A stretch of DNA of 64,000 bases from Bin76 sp963665765 (GTDB taxonomy: Bacteria; Actinomycetota; Acidimicrobiia; Spongiisociales; ZC4RG35): assembly GCA_963665765.1 (NCBI GenBank), contig OY762464.1, positions 1,178,001 through 1,242,000 on the forward strand, given 5' to 3'. The position numbers were made by a program, and so were the translations under genes. This document shows positions 1 to 8,183 of this stretch, in pieces (position 1 is the stretch's first letter; the number at the start of each line of letters is the position of its first letter). Below the pieces are notes generated by a model. That model did no database searches, had not been told where the DNA came from, and saw only the letters and a program-made list of their open reading frames with translations.

Positions 1-966
1 GTGGGGCCTGCCCACGGGGGCATGGCCCGGATGTTCACCATGATGAACGCGGCCCGGATCGCGGTGGGACAGGGGGGTCTGGCAGTGGCGGAACGCGCCT
101 ACCAGAAAGCCTTGGAGTTCTCCTGGGAGCGCCGCCAGGGAAGAGCGGTGGGCGCCCCGCCGGGCGAGCAGTCACCGATCGTGGAACACCCCGACATCCG
201 TCGACTGCTGGCCACCATGAAAGCTCAGATCGAGGCGATGAGAGCCCTGTTGTTCTACTGCGTGGCCGCCGCCGACCGCTCCCAACACGCCGAGACCGAG
301 GAGGAGCGAAACCGCAACGGCGAGTTGGCGGCGCTACTGACTCCGGTCGCCAAAGCCTGGTGCAGCGATCTGGGGGTGGAGATTGCTTCCCACGGCATCC
401 AGATCCACGGCGGCATGGGATTCGTGGAGGAGACCGGCGCCGCCCAGTTCTTCCGAGACTCGCGGATCAGCCCCATCTATGAGGGCACCAACGGCATCCA
501 GGCCATCGACCTGGTAACCAGAAAGCTCCCCATCCGGTCGGGGGCGGTGGTCAGGGAGTTGCTGGAAGAGATACGGGCCACCGCCGCCGAGGCGGCTTCG
601 GTCGACGAATTGCGGGCGTCCGGAGAGGAGTTGGAGCGAGCCGCCCGCAGCCTGGAGCGAGCCGGCCGGGCCTTGGGGTCACATCTGGCCAGAGGCGGCT
701 ATCGGGACGCGCTGGCCGGCGCATACCCGTACCTGACCATGTTCGGCACGGTCATGGGAGGGTGGCTGATGGTCCGGTCGGCTCAGGCCGCCCGGGCGCG
801 CATGGGCGCCAGCGATGACGACAAATGGCTGCGGCAAAAGGTCACCACCACCCGCTTCTACTGTGAGCACCTCCTTCCGCAGGCGGCGTCCTTGGAAAGG
901 GCCGCGTCGGGCGGGTCGGATTTGCTCTACCAGTTGGATTTCAGAACCCCGACAACCGCCCACTAA
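1..966 (+). CDS. Acyl-CoA dehydrogenase, C-terminal part (5' end outside window)
   Basis: Flavin-dependent alpha,beta-oxidation of an acyl-CoA thioester in the cytoplasm. Only the last 321 residues are inside the window, and the reading frame is open at base 1, so the true start lies upstream. Residues about 120-175 hold the C-terminal helical-bundle signature of the family (IQIHGGMGF, then IYEGTNGIQ with the usual catalytic Glu position). Residues about 180-321 form the extra C-terminal domain found in long (about 600-residue) members such as DmdC-type 3-methylmercaptopropionyl-CoA dehydrogenases. The substrate cannot be read from the sequence. A VOC-family gene begins 14 bases after the stop and is probably co-transcribed. 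Confidence 0.93.
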   Translation: MGPAHGGMARMFTMMNAARIAVGQGGLAVAERAYQKALEFSWERRQGRAVGAPPGEQSPIVEHPDIRRLLATMKAQIEAMRALLFYCVAAADRSQHAETEEERNRNGELAALLTPVAKAWCSDLGVEIASHGIQIHGGMGFVEETGAAQFFRDSRISPIYEGTNGIQAIDLVTRKLPIRSGAVVRELLEEIRATAAEAASVDELRASGEELERAARSLERAGRALGSHLARGGYRDALAGAYPYLTMFGTVMGGWLMVRSAQAARARMGASDDDKWLRQKVTTTRFYCEHLLPQAASLERAASGGSDLLYQLDFRTPTTAH

Positions 967-980
967 GAAAGGATGCACCG

Positions 981-1355
981 ATGAGACCGGTCCACTTTGA
1001 ATGCCAGAGTCCGGATCCCGCCGCCAGCCGAGACTTCTTTGCGAAGGCCTTGGGGTGGACCTTCCAGCAGTGGGGTGACTTCCCGTACTGGTTGGCCACC
1101 ACCGGCCCGGACGAGCAGATGGGTATCAACGGAGCACTGATGCCGTCTGCCGATGGGAAGCCTCAGACGGTGATAGTGGTGGACACGCCGGACATCAACC
1201 GCGCCCTGGAAAGCATTTCCGAGGCGGGCGGCGAGATGGCACTGCCCATTCAGGAAATCCCCGATGTGGGTAAAGTGGCCTACTGCCGCGACCCGCAGGG
1301 GATACTGTTCGGCGTCTATCAAGCCGCCTCGATGGACTCGGCCGAGGACGACTGA
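981..1355 (+). CDS. VOC-family (glyoxalase/bleomycin-resistance fold) protein
   Basis: Small 124-residue protein with one vicinal-oxygen-chelate module pair. It starts RPVHFECQSPDPAASRDFF and has the late motif CRDPQGILFGVYQ typical of the fold. VOC proteins bind a divalent metal and act as lyases, isomerases, dioxygenases or drug-binding proteins. No feature here fixes the reaction. The ATG at 981 is preceded by AAAGGA at a suitable distance. It follows the acyl-CoA dehydrogenase closely and precedes a beta-ketoacyl synthase by about 40 bases, so it may belong to a lipid-related transcription unit. Confidence 0.88.
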   Translation: MRPVHFECQSPDPAASRDFFAKALGWTFQQWGDFPYWLATTGPDEQMGINGALMPSADGKPQTVIVVDTPDINRALESISEAGGEMALPIQEIPDVGKVAYCRDPQGILFGVYQAASMDSAEDD

Positions 1356-1394
1356 GGACCCGAAGGTGATGCGAACTAAAAAGGAGGGAAGCGC

Positions 1395-2564
1395 GTGAAG
1401 AAACGCAGGGTAGCCGTGACCGGAGTGGGGGTGGTCACCGGACCGGGCCAGGGCGTCGAAGCCTTTTGGGAAGGCCTCACCCAAGACCCGGGCATAGGGC
1501 CTTTTGTCATAAAAGATTGGGATCCCTCGGCATGGATTCCGCGCCGCGAGGCCCGGCGGCTCGATCTGTTCTCCCAGTATGCGCGGGTGGCTGCTCACGA
1601 GGCGCTTCAGATGGCCGGGGATCACCGAACCGATCCGGAGCGCTCCGGCGCCTGCGTGGGCACCGGGATCGGCGGAATGCGGTCGTTCGAATACCTGGTG
1701 GAGGCCGTCAATCACAGCCCCAGGCCGCGTCCCTCTCCTCTGGCCATCCCCATGATGATGAGCAATGCGGCCGCGGCCGACATATCCATCAAGTTCGGAT
1801 TTCTGGGACCGGCCACCACCCAGACCCTGGCCTGCGCGGCGGGCGCCCAGGCCATCTGCGACGCTCTGCGCCAGATTCAATGGGGATACGTCGATCTGAT
1901 GGTGGCGGGCGGATCCGAAGCCGCAGTGAGACCGGCCACCATCGCCGGATTCCGCTCCGCCCGAGCCCTGTCCCCCACCAACGAATCACGACCGTTCGAC
2001 GTGAATCGCAACGGGTTCGTGGTCGGGGAGGGGGCGGCCATGATGGTCCTCGAGGAATGGGACAAGGCGCGGGAACGCGGGGCTCGCATCCTGGCCGAAC
2101 TGCTGGGAGCGGGAACCAGTTCCGACGCCCATCACATCACCGCCCCCCATCCCGAAGGCGAGGGCGCCCGCCGGGCTTTGCAGTGGGCTCTCGCAGACGC
2201 GGAAGGCACTCCCGACCAGGTGGGCTACATCAACGCTCATGGCACCGCCACCCCGCTCAACGACGCGGGCGAGGGGCGGGTGATCTCCGCTCTTTGGGGC
2301 GACGATCAGCCACTGGTGTCCTCGATCAAAGGAACCACCGGCCACGCCCTGGGGGCCAGCGGAGGGATCGAGGCCGTGGCGTCGGTCCTGGCCATCAGCC
2401 GTCGACAGGTTCCTCCCAACATCGGCCTTGCGGAACAGGATCCCGACATTCCCCTGCAGCGGATCGTGCGGGAACGACAGGAGTGGACGCCCGGTCTGGT
2501 GGTCTCCAACTCCTTCGGGTTCGGGGGACACAACACCGTGCTGGTGTTCGGCCCGGGGGGCTGA
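1395..2564 (+). CDS. fabF: Beta-ketoacyl-ACP synthase II
   Basis: Condensing enzyme of fatty-acid elongation: decarboxylative Claisen condensation of malonyl-ACP with acyl-ACP. The 389 residues match the usual FabF/KAS II length. The catalytic triad is visible: Cys in TLACAAGAQ (about residue 155), His in INAHGTATPLND (about 285) and His in GTTGHALGASGG (about 320). The C-terminus has the glycine-rich NSFGFGGHNTVLVF. It starts at GTG 1395 after the strong ribosome-binding site AAGGAGG. A discrete role beside housekeeping FabF (for example a secondary lipid) cannot be excluded, because no acyl-carrier protein gene is adjacent. Confidence 0.95.
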   Translation: MKKRRVAVTGVGVVTGPGQGVEAFWEGLTQDPGIGPFVIKDWDPSAWIPRREARRLDLFSQYARVAAHEALQMAGDHRTDPERSGACVGTGIGGMRSFEYLVEAVNHSPRPRPSPLAIPMMMSNAAAADISIKFGFLGPATTQTLACAAGAQAICDALRQIQWGYVDLMVAGGSEAAVRPATIAGFRSARALSPTNESRPFDVNRNGFVVGEGAAMMVLEEWDKARERGARILAELLGAGTSSDAHHITAPHPEGEGARRALQWALADAEGTPDQVGYINAHGTATPLNDAGEGRVISALWGDDQPLVSSIKGTTGHALGASGGIEAVASVLAISRRQVPPNIGLAEQDPDIPLQRIVRERQEWTPGLVVSNSFGFGGHNTVLVFGPGG

Positions 2565-2587
2565 ATCCCGGCTCGACGGGACGGCCG

Positions 2588-3052
2588 TTGTTCTCCATAG
2601 TTCTGTACCAGCCGGAGATTCCCCCCAATACGGGGGCAATCATGCGGCTGGCGGCCAACACCGGATGCCGGCTGCACTTGATCGAGCCGTTGGGTTTCGA
2701 AATGTCAGACGCCCGGTTGCGTCGGGCGGGAATGGACTATAGGGAGCGGTCGGTGACCAAGGTGCACGGGCGCCTGGCCGCCTGGTTGGAAAGCACCCGA
2801 CCATCCCGAGTTATTGCTTTTGCGCCCCATGCGCAGCGGTGGCACTCCGAACCGGAATACCTCCCCGGCGACGCCCTGTTGTTCGGACCCGAATCGGTGG
2901 GGCTCCCCGGTGAGGTACTGGAGGCACCGTGGGTGGACGAGTCGGTTCGGATCCCCATGTCCCCCGAGGTGCGCAGCCTCAACCTGGCCAATGCGGTGGC
3001 CATCGCCGTCTACGAAGCCTGGCGGCAACACCGCTACCGGGGCGCCGTCTGA
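2588..3052 (+). CDS. trmL: tRNA (cytidine/uridine-34)-2'-O-methyltransferase, TrmL/SpoU type
   Basis: SPOUT-fold methyltransferase, about 154 residues, the normal TrmL length. It begins LFSIVLYQPEIPPNTGAI, and the trefoil-knot SAM motifs are LLFGPESVGLP and IPMSPEVRSLNLANAVAIA. TrmL modifies the wobble ribose of tRNA-Leu isoacceptors. I place the start at TTG 2588 because homology begins there. The frame is open far upstream, but that part is an out-of-frame reading of fabF. The start codon is weak, with no obvious ribosome-binding site, so expression may be coupled to fabF, which ends 23 bases upstream. Confidence 0.88.
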   Translation: MFSIVLYQPEIPPNTGAIMRLAANTGCRLHLIEPLGFEMSDARLRRAGMDYRERSVTKVHGRLAAWLESTRPSRVIAFAPHAQRWHSEPEYLPGDALLFGPESVGLPGEVLEAPWVDESVRIPMSPEVRSLNLANAVAIAVYEAWRQHRYRGAV

Positions 3053-3472
3053 GTTAGGCGCCGCGCCTGTCCCTCGGTCCCCGTAAAGTTTTCTAAAAGT
3101 TACAAAACTTCAAAAAACCGCCCCCCAACTGGGGTAATATGACTGAGTAGCAGTTTTCTAAAGGATTCTAAAACGGTGCAGTCGAATCCCTTTTCCCCAT
3201 CTTTTGGAACGTCTCCCCCGGTGCTGGCCGGACGGGATCACATTCTCGGGCACCGCGTCAACTTCGTTCACCACGCCACCCGCCGATGGATCAGGCAAGT
3301 CATCACCTGAACACGCCTTTCACGGCCGGCTAGGCATACTTCGCAATTCATAATGTGCAGGAGGTTGTGATTGGTTGGTTCGAGCGAACCGACCCCCGCA
3401 CATCATCTGGGATCGGGTATGTTCTGAAGAGAATGAGCAAAATCAGGGGCTGTAAATCAGGGGCGGGATCCG
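3053..3472. other. Gene-poor interval with direct repeats and an ATPase relic
   Basis: 420 bases without an intact gene. The 11-mer AGTTTTCTAAA occurs at 3087-3097 and again at 3152-3162. The string AAAAGTTACA near 3096 recurs near 4832 in front of the ATPase gene at 4856. A short open stretch at 3177-3308 resembles the start of an ATPase and is listed separately. Nothing else is recognisable up to the sugar dehydrogenase start. Confidence 0.5.
3177..3308 (+). pseudogene. Relic of an AAA-type ATPase N-terminus
   Basis: A 43-codon GTG-started frame reads NPFSPSFGTSPPVLAGRD, which closely resembles the conserved opening of a family of actinobacterial P-loop ATPases (an NPF...FG..PPVLAGRD pattern preceding the Walker A region). 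After about 22 residues the resemblance stops and the frame ends with no Walker motifs. I read it as the stump of a deleted ATPase gene. It lies upstream of the intact ATPase pair at 4856-6933 and shares an AAAAGTTACA element with that promoter region. The family resemblance is from memory of the motif, not a search. Confidence 0.45.
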
Positions 3473-4768
3473 ATGATTAGAGCGACCGGCCGACGGGTGG
3501 CTCGATGGACACTGGCGCTGTGGCTGGTGGCCGCCTGCTCCTCTGCGCCGGAAACGATCATCCCTGCCGATACGACAGCCCTCCCGGCGTCGCCCACTAC
3601 CACCTTGCCTACCGCGGTCACCACGGAAACCACCGCTGCGCCGCCCCACCAAGAGACGCCTCCTTCCCAGCCTGACAAATCCCCGAACGTCGAGCCACCG
3701 GCGACGTCCCCCACCACCTCGTCTCCCCCAGAATCTGACCCTCCAACCACCACTGTGCCCTCACCTCCCGATTTCCTGCGATTCGTCCCGATCGCGCAGG
3801 ACGTGAGCAATCCCATTTTTCTCACCGCCGCCCAAAGCGCCCAACATTCCTATCTTGCCGAACAAGGTGGTCGCATTCACTACCTGACCGGCGACGAGAT
3901 CGCCGACCCTCCGGTGCTGGACATCACCAATCGAATTACCTTCCGGGGAGAGCAGGGACTCTTGGGCATTGCTCTCCATCCAACCGATCCAACCCGACTG
4001 TTCGTGCACTACTCCGACCGCAACGGGCACACGGTGGTGTCCGAATTTTCGCTCTCCGACGACGGCCGAACCGCCGATCCCAACTCGGAGAGACTCATCT
4101 TCTTCACCCGGCAGCCCGCCACCAACCACAACGGCGGGATGATCCAGTTCGGACCCGACGGACACCTGTATCTGGGCCTGGGCGACGGCGGCCGGGCGGA
4201 CGACTTTTACGGCCACGGCCAACGTCCCGACACGCCGCTGGCCGCGCTGGTGCGCATCGACCCCGACCAGGCCACCTCGGAGGTGTGGTGGTATGGACTC
4301 CGCAACCCCTGGCGCTTTTGGATCGACGGGCCCACCGGGTTGACCTACATCGCCGATGTCGGGCAGAACGCCTACGAGGAGATCAGCGTGGCGCCCATCG
4401 CCGAACCGGGTCTCAACTTCGGGTGGCCGATCACCGAGGGACTTCATTGCTTCGAACCTCGTCAAGACTGCGATCCGACCGGACAGACCCTGCCGGTGCT
4501 GGAGATAGCACATGACGACGGTGGAACCTGCTCGGTGACCGGCGGAGTCGTCTACCGAGGCGCCGGCATGCCCGGCCTGTGGGGTCACTACTTCTACTCC
4601 GACTACTGCGGGGGATACCTGCGCAGCTTTCTGTGGAACGGCGCCTTGGCCACCGAACTTCGAGAATGGGCGAGCGACTTGGGCTCGGTGGTCTCCTTAG
4701 GCACCGATGAGTCAGGCGAGATGTACATCCTCACCACCGACGCGGTGTATCGCGTCGAGCAAGGCTGA
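3473..4768 (+). CDS. Lipoprotein PQQ-dependent sugar (glucose/sorbosone-type) dehydrogenase
   Basis: Secreted, lipid-anchored six-bladed beta-propeller oxidoreductase of the GSDH family, which oxidises aldose sugars with PQQ. Residues 1-21 form a lipoprotein signal ending LVAAC. Residues about 22-100 are a Pro/Thr-rich wall-spanning linker. The propeller follows, with GLLGIALHPTDPTRLF, TNHNGGMIQFGPDGHLYLGL (containing the family's His), YGLRNPWRFWID and IADVGQNAYEEI, and GLNFGWPITEG near the end. The 431 residues are normal for lipoprotein members. Many homologues are known only by fold, and no PQQ synthesis genes are in the window, so the cofactor and substrate are inferred. Confidence 0.9.
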   Translation: MIRATGRRVARWTLALWLVAACSSAPETIIPADTTALPASPTTTLPTAVTTETTAAPPHQETPPSQPDKSPNVEPPATSPTTSSPPESDPPTTTVPSPPDFLRFVPIAQDVSNPIFLTAAQSAQHSYLAEQGGRIHYLTGDEIADPPVLDITNRITFRGEQGLLGIALHPTDPTRLFVHYSDRNGHTVVSEFSLSDDGRTADPNSERLIFFTRQPATNHNGGMIQFGPDGHLYLGLGDGGRADDFYGHGQRPDTPLAALVRIDPDQATSEVWWYGLRNPWRFWIDGPTGLTYIADVGQNAYEEISVAPIAEPGLNFGWPITEGLHCFEPRQDCDPTGQTLPVLEIAHDDGGTCSVTGGVVYRGAGMPGLWGHYFYSDYCGGYLRSFLWNGALATELREWASDLGSVVSLGTDESGEMYILTTDAVYRVEQG

Positions 4769-4819
4769 TCAGGCTGTCCACGCCTGACTTGCGCTCGTGG
4801 GAAATCCGGGCAAAAGTGA

Positions 4820-4846
4820 GTAACCTAACAAAAGTTACAGTATTAT
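4820..4846 (+). promoter_or_regulatory. Promoter and possible operator of the ATPase pair
   Basis: GTAAC at 4820-4824 and GTTAC at 4834-4838 form a short inverted repeat. A TATTAT -10-like hexamer lies at 4841-4846, only about 9 bases before the GTG start at 4856. There is no ribosome-binding site, so the mRNA is probably leaderless, as is common in Actinobacteria. The repeat would sit over the promoter and could be an autoregulatory site for the winged-helix protein encoded next. That role is inference. Confidence 0.4.
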
Positions 4847-4855
4847 ATGTAAACC

Positions 4856-5884
4856 GTGCTTCAGATCAGTCAACGACCCCTCACCGGCTCAGAGGCCGAT
4901 TGCCGCCTCTTTGTCAACCGTGCGGCTGAACTCGGTCACTTGGAGCGTGCGGCGGAACTCGGCTTCAATGTTCTCGCATTAGGAGAACGGGGCATCGGGA
5001 TAACGTCTCTCATGTACCAACACCAGCGACACTCACAGGACAGCGGACGAACCTGCCACTATGTAAGGGCCGCCAAGCCAAAGAAATTCGCCGACCTCGT
5101 CGCTCTAATACGGATAGCGGTGGAGGGCCGTAGACCACCCGTCTTGCTCGGAGGCGTGAGCACTTTCCAAGATTTGTTCTCGGGCGGCGACTCGGATCCT
5201 CTCCGAGATCTCCGACATCTAGCCACCACTGCAATCGAGTCCGAAACTCCAAAACCAACCATCATTCTCGACGAAATCCACGAGCCTGCGTTGGCTCATG
5301 AACTGTTCGGGCGCTATCGTGACGATGTTTGGGAACTACCTTTCAGATGGGTGGTCTGCGGTCTGGCAACGAGGACATCAGAGTATCTGGAGCCTCCGGC
5401 CGACGTTTTTTTCGACTCCGTACTTCGTCTGGGACCTATGGACGCGTCAGCTTGCACCAGACTTCTCGACGCTCGCCTCGACCAAGCAAGCCAAAATGAC
5501 AGGGAAGCTGCATGGCGAATCAATCTCGAACGCGACAGCATCATCGACCAATGCCAAGGCAACCCCCGCCGACTTCTCGAAGGCGCCAGGCGCACCGTCC
5601 TCCGAAGCGCTGATGAATTCGCCGCCGCAAGCAGGCTCGTTGCTTCCGCAGCCAATCTCGGCACGACGGAAAAGCTCGCACTCGAGTACCTCTTGACAAA
5701 CGGACCTACCAGCGCTTCAGACCCTCATTTGCTGGAGGACTGGCAACTCACCAGAGCGAGAGTTGCCCAGGTGTTTCGGCGCCTTGAAGATGCCGGACTG
5801 GTTTACACCTTTCCAGAGAAAGCTGGTGTCGGTCGTCCACGGAAACTCTATGCCACCAACCTCAACACCGAAGAACTCGAATGA
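4856..5884 (+). CDS. ATPase-like protein with degenerate Walker A and winged helix
   Basis: Unrecognised 342-residue protein with an AAA/ORC-like layout. An N-terminal helix precedes LGERGIGITS (about residues 42-51), a P-loop in which the invariant Lys is replaced by Ile. A Walker B-like strand TIILDEIHEP follows (about 139-148). The C-terminus (about 275-342) reads as a winged helix-turn-helix (LTRARVAQVFRRLEDAGLVY then a basic wing GRPRK). ATP hydrolysis is therefore doubtful, while DNA binding is likely. Its stop overlaps the next ATPase start in an ATGA. It could be the regulatory or scaffold partner of that ATPase in a two-gene module. Function unknown. Confidence 0.8.
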   Translation: MLQISQRPLTGSEADCRLFVNRAAELGHLERAAELGFNVLALGERGIGITSLMYQHQRHSQDSGRTCHYVRAAKPKKFADLVALIRIAVEGRRPPVLLGGVSTFQDLFSGGDSDPLRDLRHLATTAIESETPKPTIILDEIHEPALAHELFGRYRDDVWELPFRWVVCGLATRTSEYLEPPADVFFDSVLRLGPMDASACTRLLDARLDQASQNDREAAWRINLERDSIIDQCQGNPRRLLEGARRTVLRSADEFAAASRLVASAANLGTTEKLALEYLLTNGPTSASDPHLLEDWQLTRARVAQVFRRLEDAGLVYTFPEKAGVGRPRKLYATNLNTEELE

Positions 5885-6933
5885 GCATCGAACTGCTAAA
5901 CCGTCTTCAAGAGGCTCATGCCTTTGATCATGCTCCCCTGCGGCGGGATCTGGGTGTTTATCATGTTCCCTTCTACGAGTTGATACCGGGAGAGAATCCC
6001 GAAACCATCCTGGCCGGAGTTGCCCGACGAGGCGAAAGAGCGGCGGTGGTGGGACAATCCGGATCCGGCAAATCAAGCCTCATCGAGCATGTCCTCGGTC
6101 CGCTTACATCCGGGATCGCCCCCATCGCCGTTCCCATATTCGCTGAGCCCTACAAAGTCGTCACCAACGTGCAAGCCGTAGCCGGCCTGATCATTCAGAC
6201 CTTGGCCGACCGCGCCGATCTCGGTGACCAGGAACGCGCCGAGGCCCTTGAGGGCGCCAGCGCAAAGAGGACGATTTCGCGGAGGAGACGCATCACCGGA
6301 CTCAACATGGGAGGCAGTTGGATGGGCGTTGGCCTGCAGGTAGAGGTCAAGCGTCAAGTGCCCTCTTCAACCGAATTGCCTCGAACCGCTCAAGCCACTT
6401 TGGAGGTCTTGGAGCAACTGCTGACGGCTATCCAGAAGGATGGATACACACCCGTTCTGGTGTTCGACGACACCGATCGGTGGTTTCGTACGGTAGGAGG
6501 CGCTATCAGTCATCATGGCTTGGCGCTCGCCTTCTTCGGCACCGTTCTACCGGAACTTCGACAACTCTCCACCGGCATGGTCGTGGCCGCCCACAACACC
6601 TACATGGAGAGTGATGCCGTCGTCGATCAACTGCGTGCCACCATCGAGCTTCCCATTAACATTCCCACTCTGTCCTCAAGCCGAGCTTTGGGCCAGGTCA
6701 TCCACTCCCGGGTCATTGCTAATACATGTCCGGGCAATCCGAGAACGGCACCCCCACTCACTGAAGTGATCCAAACAATGGCAGTGGACCGACTCTATCA
6801 GCTATACCAGAGCGACTTCCAAATGTCGCTCCGAGATGTCATACGCACCGTCCATGTAGCTGTTACCGAAGCCTGCAACGGAGGATACGCCACAGTAACT
6901 CCCGAGTTGGTCAACCAAGCGGCGGCTTGGTGA
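5881..6933 (+). CDS. P-loop ATPase, partner of the preceding gene
   Basis: 350-residue ATPase with intact motifs: Walker A GQSGSGKSS (about residues 58-66) and Walker B PVLVFDDTDRW (about 194-204). The overall plan resembles KAP/STAND-like or ORC-like nucleotide-binding proteins. No nuclease, protease or membrane segment is seen. It is translationally coupled (ATGA overlap) to the degenerate ATPase/winged-helix gene before it, so the two probably form a heteromeric complex in which only this subunit hydrolyses ATP. Neighbouring relics and the defence locus 1.5 kb downstream suggest an accessory or mobile origin. No specific function is claimed. Confidence 0.82.
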   Translation: MSIELLNRLQEAHAFDHAPLRRDLGVYHVPFYELIPGENPETILAGVARRGERAAVVGQSGSGKSSLIEHVLGPLTSGIAPIAVPIFAEPYKVVTNVQAVAGLIIQTLADRADLGDQERAEALEGASAKRTISRRRRITGLNMGGSWMGVGLQVEVKRQVPSSTELPRTAQATLEVLEQLLTAIQKDGYTPVLVFDDTDRWFRTVGGAISHHGLALAFFGTVLPELRQLSTGMVVAAHNTYMESDAVVDQLRATIELPINIPTLSSSRALGQVIHSRVIANTCPGNPRTAPPLTEVIQTMAVDRLYQLYQSDFQMSLRDVIRTVHVAVTEACNGGYATVTPELVNQAAAW

Positions 6934-7067
6934 CGAGACCAAACCGAAGACGATCCTGCAGGACGGGTCGGAACCGCCGATCCCGACTTCATCTATTCCG
7001 ATATTCCGACTACTGCGGTGGTCCACCGGCGCAAGCCTGGATGAGATATTTCCCATCAGGTTCCTTG

Positions 7068-7329
7068 ATGTCGCCTCGGATTAGCTGCTTCTATGAATAT
7101 CCATCTCCTGAATCCATATGACCATCCCCCTCCTCACCTACACGCCACGCACGGGGAACACGAGGTAAGCATCAACATTGCAACCGGGGAGGTGTTGGGG
7201 GGAATCTTCCCCAAGAATTCCATGCGCATACCTCGCCGGTGTTTGCAGGCCAACAGAGAAGACCCATTAGTCGCGTGGGATATGTCCCAGCAAGGAGTCT
7301 TTGCGAAAATCCCGCCTCACAGGAAATAA
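7068..7329 (+). pseudogene. DUF4160 gene disrupted by a small indel
   Basis: ATG 7068 opens MSPRISCFY in one frame. The family continues in another frame from 7093 with IHLLNPYDHPPPHLHA and GEHEVSINIATGEV. Compared with the intact DUF4160 at 49934-50191 (MSPSVSRFHG, then DHNPPHFHARYGEH), residue spacing is restored exactly if two bases are added at the TAT/ATG junction near 7090-7093. That fits loss of one AT unit from TATAT. DUF4160 proteins are small, often paired with DUF2442, and regarded as toxin-antitoxin-like, but no partner is adjacent here. A shorter product from ATG 7093 (78 residues) is possible but would lack the N-terminal strand. Confidence 0.6.
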
Positions 7330-7371
7330 ACCCGGGAAACTCCACCGGTTATGGCTTGTTTGGTCCTGGCT

Positions 7372-7857
7372 TCAGGCCGGTTGAGGATCCCCTTTGCGGG
7401 TCAAAGCAATGATGGCCAGCACCAGGGCCGCTCCCAGTAGCAGGAAAAGACCGGTGCCCACCGAAAGGGACATCCCGATCATGGTGTCGGACGGGCTGGA
7501 ACCCGAGTCCACCTGGGCAAGTCCAAACAGGATCATCACATTCTGTACCTGGTCCAGCAAAGCTCCCAAAAGGGCCAGTCGAAGTCCCCAACGGCACAGT
7601 CGGGCCGCCCGTGGCCGCCGGAGATTGAAAATGCCGACAAAAACCAGAGTGTAACCCGGAACAAGGATCAGGATGTCGGCCCAGAAGGCCCTTTGCATTC
7701 CGCCCTCGACAGCCTCCGCCAAACTGACAAACTCCGAGGGCGATCCGGCCAATTGGATCGCTAAAACGTCACCCCACAAGTGGGTGAGGGTGTAACCCAC
7801 CACCATAATGACGATTCCTACGACCAAAACAAGCTTGGGCCTAGAACTGAAGATCAC
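7372..7857 (-). CDS. Four-helix integral membrane protein of unknown function
   Basis: 161-residue hydrophobic protein with about four membrane segments: residues about 8-28 (VLVVGIVIMVVGYTLTHL), 60-80 (ILILVPGYTLVFVGIF), 90-110 (RLALLGALLDQVQNVMIL) and 130-152 (GTGLFLLLGAALVLAIIAL). No enzymatic motif or known family is evident. The loop between helices 1 and 2 is the longest soluble part. It stands alone between the DUF4160 relic and the HicBA relic. The start at 7857 puts Met directly before the first helix. Confidence 0.7.
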   Translation of the reverse strand: MIFSSRPKLVLVVGIVIMVVGYTLTHLWGDVLAIQLAGSPSEFVSLAEAVEGGMQRAFWADILILVPGYTLVFVGIFNLRRPRAARLCRWGLRLALLGALLDQVQNVMILFGLAQVDSGSSPSDTMIGMSLSVGTGLFLLLGAALVLAIIALTRKGDPQPA

Positions 7858-7970
7858 GAGCTATAAGATAGTTGCCTTAATCCGTTCGCCGGGTGAATCC
7901 GGCCAAAATGAAACCGGCAGGGGGAGGCGCCCGGAGGCGAAACATGCATTTCCCAAGAGCCTCGCTGGGG

Positions 7971-8183
7971 CTATAGCCTGTTGAACTCCTCAACGCTCAA
8001 TCCCGCTTGTCGCAGTATGCTGCTCAGGGTCCCCGCTCGCACTTCTCTGTGCTTCGGAACAATAGCTGTGCGAATCCGGGCGGCATCTTGGCTCACGAAC
8101 TTGACATGGCTGCCTCTCTGCCTTGTCTCTACGAAACCCGCTCTGCGCAGTTTGCGAGCAACCTGCCGGGTAGGGGAGCGGAT
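7971..8183 (-). CDS. hicA: HicA-family mRNA interferase toxin (possibly without a normal start)
   Basis: Double-stranded-RNA-binding-fold toxin that cleaves mRNA. The frame reads RSPTRQVARKLRRAGFVE, then TRQRGSHVKFVSQD with the family's catalytic His in GSHVKF, then IVPKHREVRAGTLSSILRQA and GLSVEEFNRL. The body is complete (about 70 residues). No ATG, GTG or TTG lies in frame near the expected start. ATC at 8183-8181 overlaps the hicB stop as TAATC, where a TAATG overlap would be expected, which suggests a lost start codon. With the upstream antitoxin also frameshifted, the module is probably inactive, or the toxin is silenced. Confidence 0.72.
   Translation of the reverse strand: MRSPTRQVARKLRRAGFVETRQRGSHVKFVSQDAARIRTAIVPKHREVRAGTLSSILRQAGLSVEEFNRL

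Noticed and set aside
1466..2587. N-terminal extension of the TrmL frame
   Set aside because: It overlaps fabF in another frame, is Arg/Gly/Pro-rich, and TrmL homology starts only at 2588.
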